Shown here: one piece after another, positions 43,662-48,173 of the stretch
How the letters are laid out: each line of letters starts with the position of its first letter
Position numbering within the stretch: the first letter of the stretch is position 1
Source: an uncultured Collinsella sp.
Lineage (GTDB): Bacteria > Actinomycetota > Coriobacteriia > Coriobacteriales > Coriobacteriaceae
Length of the DNA: 48,173 nucleotides
Assembly (NCBI GenBank): GCA_900757285.1
Contig: CAAENI010000299.1
Coordinates: forward strand, 1 to 48,173
Direction: 5' to 3'
Program-made: the position numbers and the translations under genes
Notes under the pieces: model-generated
Database searches by the model: none
Told to the model about the DNA's origin: nothing
Seen by the model: the letters and a program-made list of their open reading frames with translations, nothing else

Positions 43662-45417
43662 ACGTATCCTCCACGACCTTACCGCCGTCTTGCACGTAAA
43701 AACACTTCATGCCGTAGTGCTTGCCGTCGTCGGTCACATAGTAGTCAAACGCATCTTGCGTATAGCCGTCGGAGTTGGTGGCACGCACGCGCACAAAATA
43801 CTGGCCGGTATCGGGCGCATCGCAGGTCACCTCGGGAAGCAGCACATCCTCGGCCTTAAAGACCACGTCGCTTATGGCATAGTCGCGGGCAAGCTCTACG
43901 GTATAGCGAATGTCGCGCGCCTCAAAGTCGTAGGACGCATCCCAGTTAATGCGCAGCTTACCGTTATCGATCTGCGGCACGCCGATGTAGAACGGCATGG
44001 GCTTTTTAAAACTCTCGCGAAAGCTCTTGTAGTTCTCCTCGATCTCGGAGGGAATCGCCGCGGCGATCTGCTCGTATTGGTCCTTGGTGACAGGCAGATT
44101 GTCGATATCGGGCGAAGCAAAGACCAGGGATTCAGTCACCTCGCGGTAGTGCTTGATCATCTTGGTCAGGCGAGTCTCGGTCAAATACGAGCGCAAGTCC
44201 TTGACGGCACGGTCGAGTTCGCTGCGGAACGACTTGCTGCGCAACGCGCGGTTAAACAGCACGTTACCCCAGTAGTTGCTTGCGCCGCGCTCCCAGCTCG
44301 CGTAGTCCGAAAACCCGGTAAGAGAAAGCTCCAGCTTACGCAGCATGCCGTCGTTATCCCAATCCAGGATATACCAGACCTTGGAGTTAAGCGGGCTGTA
44401 CAGATAGCAGTTACGGTTCTGAGTATCGCAGTTGCCCGTCAGGATCTGAAACGCCAACCAATAGACCAGGTTCTCGGTATCAAAGTAGATGTCGAGCACG
44501 TCATCGATCTTTTGCGATTCGTCGTTGAGCGCATCGAGCATCTCGATGAGCTTGGTGTGGTCCGAATCGCCCTTAATCTCGAGCATGCCCTCAAAGCTTG
44601 CCTGGTTGTAGTCGGGATCGTCGGCAAGCTTAATGGTGTCCTCGTAGCGATGGAAATCGAAGCTGTTCACCTTATACAGATGCCCGTTCTTATCCAAGCC
44701 GTGCACCTTAAGCGCCGTCTTGTTGAGCTGCTCCACCTGCGTAAACAGGCCGTAGTCCTCAAAGGTATCGTTGGACTTTTCGGTCTGGTCGCACACCCAC
44801 AGATGCACAAACTGCGTGCGCAGGCCCATCATCTGGGGAATCCCGCGGATAAGATCGTAGGCCATCTTGTTGCGAAAACGCATACCCTCGCCCATGTGCT
44901 TGTTGAGCGCAATCGCGCGCTGCTGGCGCCAGGTACCTTTTCCTTTTTTGAGCTCCACCTTGTAATTCTTCTGCGTGTAGGAGCTCGATGTCTGGCCGCG
45001 CACCTGCACGGTGGCATTGGGCGCTTCCTCGCCATAGCCAACCTCGCCGGCCACCGGGCCGTCTTCGTCGCCCGGCTGCAGCAGGCCCATAACCTGATAG
45101 CGCGTCACGCCCATGTCGGCATAGTCATACACCGAGTACGTATTGATCTCGGCCCAGCTATGATCGGTGTTCTCGGAGCTGTTACCGCGCGAGACCGTCA
45201 GGTACATGGTCACAATGCCCGAGTCGTCGTAGACCTCGTACAGCTCGTCCTTATCGCGCAAATGCTTGGCCTCGCTAGCCGCATCGGCCTTTTTAATCTT
45301 GCCCTGCTTCTTGGTCTTTTTTGTCGAGGATTCGTCCTGAGACGAGCAGCCCGAAAGCAGCAGCGCTCCGGCAGCCGCCTCAAACAGGCGACGGCGAGAC
45401 ATCATCCTATCGGTCAT
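43648..45417 (-). CDS. CotH-kinase family lipoprotein
   Basis: This 589-residue protein starts with an Arg-rich signal peptide (SRRRLFEAAAGALLLSGC) and a lipobox with Cys24, so it is predicted to be exported and membrane-anchored; the RRR before the hydrophobic stretch could allow Tat export. The CotH domain shows ATVQVRGQTSSSYTQKNYKVEL, NKHMGEGMRFRNKMAYDLI, YGLFTQVEQLNKTALK and VWYILDWDND, corresponding to the atypical kinase core known from Bacillus spore-coat CotH. A Fn3-like C-terminal domain (about 480-570) follows. The ATG at 45417 has GGGGAGGT upstream and the gene overlaps pelG by 11 bp and the VTC gene by 14 bp. Confidence 0.9.
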   Translation of the reverse strand: MTDRMMSRRRLFEAAAGALLLSGCSSQDESSTKKTKKQGKIKKADAASEAKHLRDKDELYEVYDDSGIVTMYLTVSRGNSSENTDHSWAEINTYSVYDYADMGVTRYQVMGLLQPGDEDGPVAGEVGYGEEAPNATVQVRGQTSSSYTQKNYKVELKKGKGTWRQQRAIALNKHMGEGMRFRNKMAYDLIRGIPQMMGLRTQFVHLWVCDQTEKSNDTFEDYGLFTQVEQLNKTALKVHGLDKNGHLYKVNSFDFHRYEDTIKLADDPDYNQASFEGMLEIKGDSDHTKLIEMLDALNDESQKIDDVLDIYFDTENLVYWLAFQILTGNCDTQNRNCYLYSPLNSKVWYILDWDNDGMLRKLELSLTGFSDYASWERGASNYWGNVLFNRALRSKSFRSELDRAVKDLRSYLTETRLTKMIKHYREVTESLVFASPDIDNLPVTKDQYEQIAAAIPSEIEENYKSFRESFKKPMPFYIGVPQIDNGKLRINWDASYDFEARDIRYTVELARDYAISDVVFKAEDVLLPEVTCDAPDTGQYFVRVRATNSDGYTQDAFDYYVTDDGKHYGMKCFYVQDGGKVVEDTYEEG

Positions 45418-46951
45418 CAGGACCTCCCCAACGATTGCGATACACGCGAACCACCATGCGCTCAAACGTACCATGCGGCTCGCCCCCTAGACGCAACTCC
45501 TCATAGCGCTGTTCGGCACGGTCGAGCAAGCAGCCCAGCTCCGTAAAGCGACCCGTCTTGTCGGTCGCCACAATAGGCTGCTGGCTCAGAATACGATACG
45601 GCAAGTTGGCGGTATAGGTATCGAGTCGCATGAGCGCCACAACAAAAAACACCGCCGCGCCGAGCAAAAAGCCAAACCCATAAAACTGCTGCGGAAAGAA
45701 CAGCGAGACGATGGTCGCCAGCCCCGCCACGCCCGCGAACAGCCCGGAGGCAAGCACGGCGCCCTTGTAGTCGGTAAAGTACAGCAAGATCAGCAGAATC
45801 GTGTTGCCCACGGCATACAGGCCATAGCCCACGCACAGCGTGCGAAAATACCCGTGCATTAGGTTGTTGAAGCCGAGTGGCAGGGCCGAGAGCACCGTGG
45901 TCTCGAGCGAGATGACCGCTGCCGTCACAAACAGCTGCTTGAGCGCGCAAAACCGCAGCTCCCGGTTGAGCGTGGCAAGCATTTCCTCCTCGGCCACCAC
46001 GATGTCGCCCACCACGCCGCCGTCGTTAAACAGGCTGTAGTAGTCGCGGTAGCGCGGATAAAAGTTGACCTCGACCGACACCACAAAGTTGACGGTCGTG
46101 ACCAGAATGGTCAAAAACGCAAGCAACGCCGGCACATCATGATAGGGTGCGCCGTAAAACAGCCCTTTGACCTGCACGCCAATGGGCCCTGCCCAAATAA
46201 TCACCAAGTGCGCAAAAAGCCCCAGGTTGGTAAATAGGCCCGTGAGCGCGAGCGGCATAAATTGGTCGAGCCAGCGCAAAAAGAGCCAGGGGCTGCGGTC
46301 GCTCTGAGGGAAATACCGGTACAGCAGCACCACGTCCCAGGCGAGCATGACGCCATAGCCCAGGGCGATTGACGCCAACAGGCCCTCGACCGGCGGCAAC
46401 CCCAGCGCCAGCGCGGTCAAGGCACACAGGCACGCCACGCCAATGGCCGCGGCAAAGCTGCACAGAATACCGCGGTAATCCTTAATGGCCGTGAGGTAAC
46501 TCATGCCGTTCCAGTTGACGATCATAATGTTGAACAGCCACAGGCACAGCAGCCCCTGAAGCAGCGTAGCGCCCGAGAACAGCAAAAAGACGCCGTAGAG
46601 CACCGTGCCCGCAACGAGCATGATGGCGTTGGAGCCCCAAAACGAGGGCAGGATCTCTGTCTCGCGCTCGACAAAGAGCATGTCGGCCAAATAGCGCGTG
46701 ACCGGCATGGAGAAAAAGCTCGTGAGCGTAAGCGACGCCAGCAGCGTATAGGTCACCATGCACACCAGCAAGTCCTGGTTGGCGCGGCCCACGCCCCACA
46801 GACCGCACAGCACCAAGATACCCACCTGCAGCAGCACACCCAGCAGCATGGGGCCCGTACACACAATGCCGGCGTAGCCATAGGCGCGCATCGTGGCAAA
46901 CAGACCCTTGCGCCTAAACAGGCGTTTGAGCTCAAAACCGATTCCGGCCAC
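45407..46951 (-). CDS. pelG: PelG-type exopolysaccharide transporter
   Basis: This 514-residue membrane protein has about 12 hydrophobic segments and opens AGIGFELKRLFRRKGLFATM, the characteristic PelG start, with later PelG wording (GIVCTGPMLLGVLLQ, FFSMPVTRYLADMLFVERE, GFNNLMHGYFRTLCVGYGLYAVGNTILL). PelG is a MOP-superfamily protein that with PelD, PelE and PelF makes the synthase-transport complex of the cationic Pel polysaccharide in Pseudomonas and Bacillus. It starts at a GTG (46951), with GGGGAG upstream, 3 bp after pelF. Confidence 0.93.
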   Translation of the reverse strand: MAGIGFELKRLFRRKGLFATMRAYGYAGIVCTGPMLLGVLLQVGILVLCGLWGVGRANQDLLVCMVTYTLLASLTLTSFFSMPVTRYLADMLFVERETEILPSFWGSNAIMLVAGTVLYGVFLLFSGATLLQGLLCLWLFNIMIVNWNGMSYLTAIKDYRGILCSFAAAIGVACLCALTALALGLPPVEGLLASIALGYGVMLAWDVVLLYRYFPQSDRSPWLFLRWLDQFMPLALTGLFTNLGLFAHLVIIWAGPIGVQVKGLFYGAPYHDVPALLAFLTILVTTVNFVVSVEVNFYPRYRDYYSLFNDGGVVGDIVVAEEEMLATLNRELRFCALKQLFVTAAVISLETTVLSALPLGFNNLMHGYFRTLCVGYGLYAVGNTILLILLYFTDYKGAVLASGLFAGVAGLATIVSLFFPQQFYGFGFLLGAAVFFVVALMRLDTYTANLPYRILSQQPIVATDKTGRFTELGCLLDRAEQRYEELRLGGEPHGTFERMVVRVYRNRWGGPDDR

Positions 46952-46954
46952 CGG

Positions 46955-48173
46955 CTACTCCCCCTCTCTGGACAGGTCAAACGCGCGAGCCGTCTCGTCG
47001 TACAGCGCGCGATAGTTGGCGAGCATCTGCTCGTGCAGGTAATAGGTCGCCACGCGACGCTGACCGCGCTCCCCCATTTCCAGGCGACGGGCACGGCTCG
47101 CACACATGCGCTCCATGGCATCGGCCAGACCCTTGCGATACATGGGCGGGCTCACGAATCCAGCCACGCCAAAGTCGTCGCCGGGAGCGCCCTCAAGCAG
47201 CTCGCGGCAGCAGCCAACCTCGGTCGTCACGCAGGGGCGACGCGCGCCCAGCGATTCCAACACGCTCAACGGCTGGCCCTCCGAGATACTCGTCAAAATG
47301 GTAAAGTCGAGCTTTTCCATGTACTCGACCACGTTGACGCGGCCGGTAAAAATCAAATCACGCACGCCCAATGTCTCCACCAGCGCATGGCACTCGGCAC
47401 CATATTCCTCGTCATCCACGCCGCCCATAATATGCAGGCGCACATGCGGCAAACGCTCGTGCAGCTCAAAGAAGGCATAGATCATGGTCTTGACGTCCTT
47501 GATGGGCGCCAGGCGCACCACCGCGCCAATGTCCACCCAGCCGTCATCGGGCTTTAAGGGAATGTCCTTAAAGCGGTCGAACTGGATGCCATTGGGGATG
47601 ACCAGGCATTTGTCCGCATCGCAGCCCATATCGATCTGCGTCTTGCGGGCGTTGTGAAACAGGCTCGTCACGCGGAAGGCACGACGGTAGATCTCCTCCG
47701 AAAGCAGGTAGAAAAAGCGAATCCAGCGGTCCTTAAACGAAGGCACCACCCAGTCGGCGCGAATGATCTCTTCCTCGCGTTCGCGCGTGTAGATGCCGTG
47801 CTCGGTCAGCAATGCCGGCGCGTTATGAACGCTCGAGCCAAGACTCGCAAGCAGACCGCCGTAGCCGGTCGAGATGGCGTGGTACACATCGGCCACCGGA
47901 ACCTCGCTGCCCAGCAGATAAAGCACGGGCAGCATCATCGAACGCATGGTGTGGAAGGCGTCGGCGAAAGGCGTATACGGGTACTCGGCTAGACACACGT
48001 CGCGGAAGATGTCCATAAACGTGCGGCTCTGCAAAAATGAGAGCGGATGCACGTGGCGGCGCTGGAAGATATCGAATAGTACGTCCCAGTCCGGATTGGA
48101 GAGCGATACCAGGCGACGCAGCGCCTCGCGCTCGCGGGCGTTAAAGTCGGCCTCTTCTTGCTCGCCCGATAGG
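46955..48173 (-). CDS. pelF: PelF-type GT4 glycosyltransferase (5' part beyond the window)
   Basis: The frame is open to the right edge, so about 406 C-terminal residues are visible. It is a GT4/GT-B enzyme: LLTEHGIYTREREEEI (PelF acceptor region), CLVIPNGIQFDRF, VDIGAVVRLAPIKDVKTMIYAF, and the EX7E nucleotide-sugar motif in ISEGQPLSVLESLGARRPCV, then GAPGDDFGVAGFVSPPM. PelF is the UDP-hexose-dependent glycosyltransferase of Pel synthesis. The GTG at 48052 is internal, since PelF-like sequence continues upstream of it. It is followed by pelG after 3 bp. Confidence 0.93.
   Translation of the reverse strand, partial: LSGEQEEADFNAREREALRRLVSLSNPDWDVLFDIFQRRHVHPLSFLQSRTFMDIFRDVCLAEYPYTPFADAFHTMRSMMLPVLYLLGSEVPVADVYHAISTGYGGLLASLGSSVHNAPALLTEHGIYTREREEEIIRADWVVPSFKDRWIRFFYLLSEEIYRRAFRVTSLFHNARKTQIDMGCDADKCLVIPNGIQFDRFKDIPLKPDDGWVDIGAVVRLAPIKDVKTMIYAFFELHERLPHVRLHIMGGVDDEEYGAECHALVETLGVRDLIFTGRVNVVEYMEKLDFTILTSISEGQPLSVLESLGARRPCVTTEVGCCRELLEGAPGDDFGVAGFVSPPMYRKGLADAMERMCASRARRLEMGERGQRRVATYYLHEQMLANYRALYDETARAFDLSREGE

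Noticed and set aside
1..48173. CRISPR array or phage cluster
   Set aside because: No regularly spaced direct repeats, cas-like genes or phage structural genes are visible; mobile DNA is limited to remnants at 378-853.
48052..48173. GTG at 48052 as the true start of pelF
   Set aside because: The frame stays open to the right edge and the upstream residues read as a continuation of PelF, so the gene is cut by the window.

Overview
The window reads as chromosomal DNA from a high-GC Gram-positive bacterium, most likely a gut Coriobacteriia of the Collinsella type. This is inferred from GC content, the order of the housekeeping genes and the gene families present; no rRNA or marker comparison was possible. 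Almost everything from about 0.8 kb to the right edge is housekeeping or envelope DNA on the minus strand. Only three intact genes are on the plus strand: cobO-like, DUF134/NifX and a small winged-helix regulator. Many minus-strand genes overlap by 1-14 bp or are separated by a few bases, so the region is organised as long operons.

Layout. (1) 1-853 is a scarred accessory edge: the tail of an AT-rich S51 peptidase, an IS3-type transposase remnant and the C-terminal tail of a serine recombinase that runs antisense into the 3' end of a DUF523 gene. (2) 0.8-10.4 kb holds DUF523, ftsH, cobO, a MATE exporter, a TrmH-type RNA methylase, folA-thyA, the DUF134/NifX metal-binding fusion and ffh. (3) 10.4-23.8 kb is a long minus-strand series read as fakA-partner (Asp23), fakA, recG, rsmD, coaD, a DivIVA-like coiled-coil gene, yceD, rpmF, plsX, acpP, rnc, smc, ftsY, ffh; it combines fatty-acid/phospholipid supply, CoA and ACP, chromosome condensation and protein targeting. 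(4) 23.9-24.2 kb has two identical tRNA-Asn genes with their own promoter and terminator. (5) 24.3-35.9 kb is the nus-type operon rimP-nusA-infB-rbfA-nrnA-truB-ribF-dnaG-rpoD, with a strong promoter and a terminator-like leader hairpin. (6) 36.1-40.6 kb carries leuS and guaB separated by a 370-bp spacer rich in large palindromes. (7) 40.7-42.1 kb has a ModE-like regulator converging on a Cys/Met-type PLP fold protein that seems to lack the catalytic lysine. (8) 42.2-48.2 kb is an envelope cluster pelF-pelG-cotH-VTC-DUF4956 that continues off the right edge.

The most interesting system is the last cluster: a Pel-type glycosyltransferase and flippase-like transporter directly coupled to a secreted CotH-kinase lipoprotein, a polyphosphate-polymerase (VTC) domain protein and a small membrane protein. 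Other points of interest are the His/Cys-tailed DUF134-NifX fusion with symmetric sites at its promoter, the putative leader attenuator before rimP, the zinc-knuckle tail on NusA where ylxR is missing, the lysine-less PLP protein, and several large intergenic palindromes.
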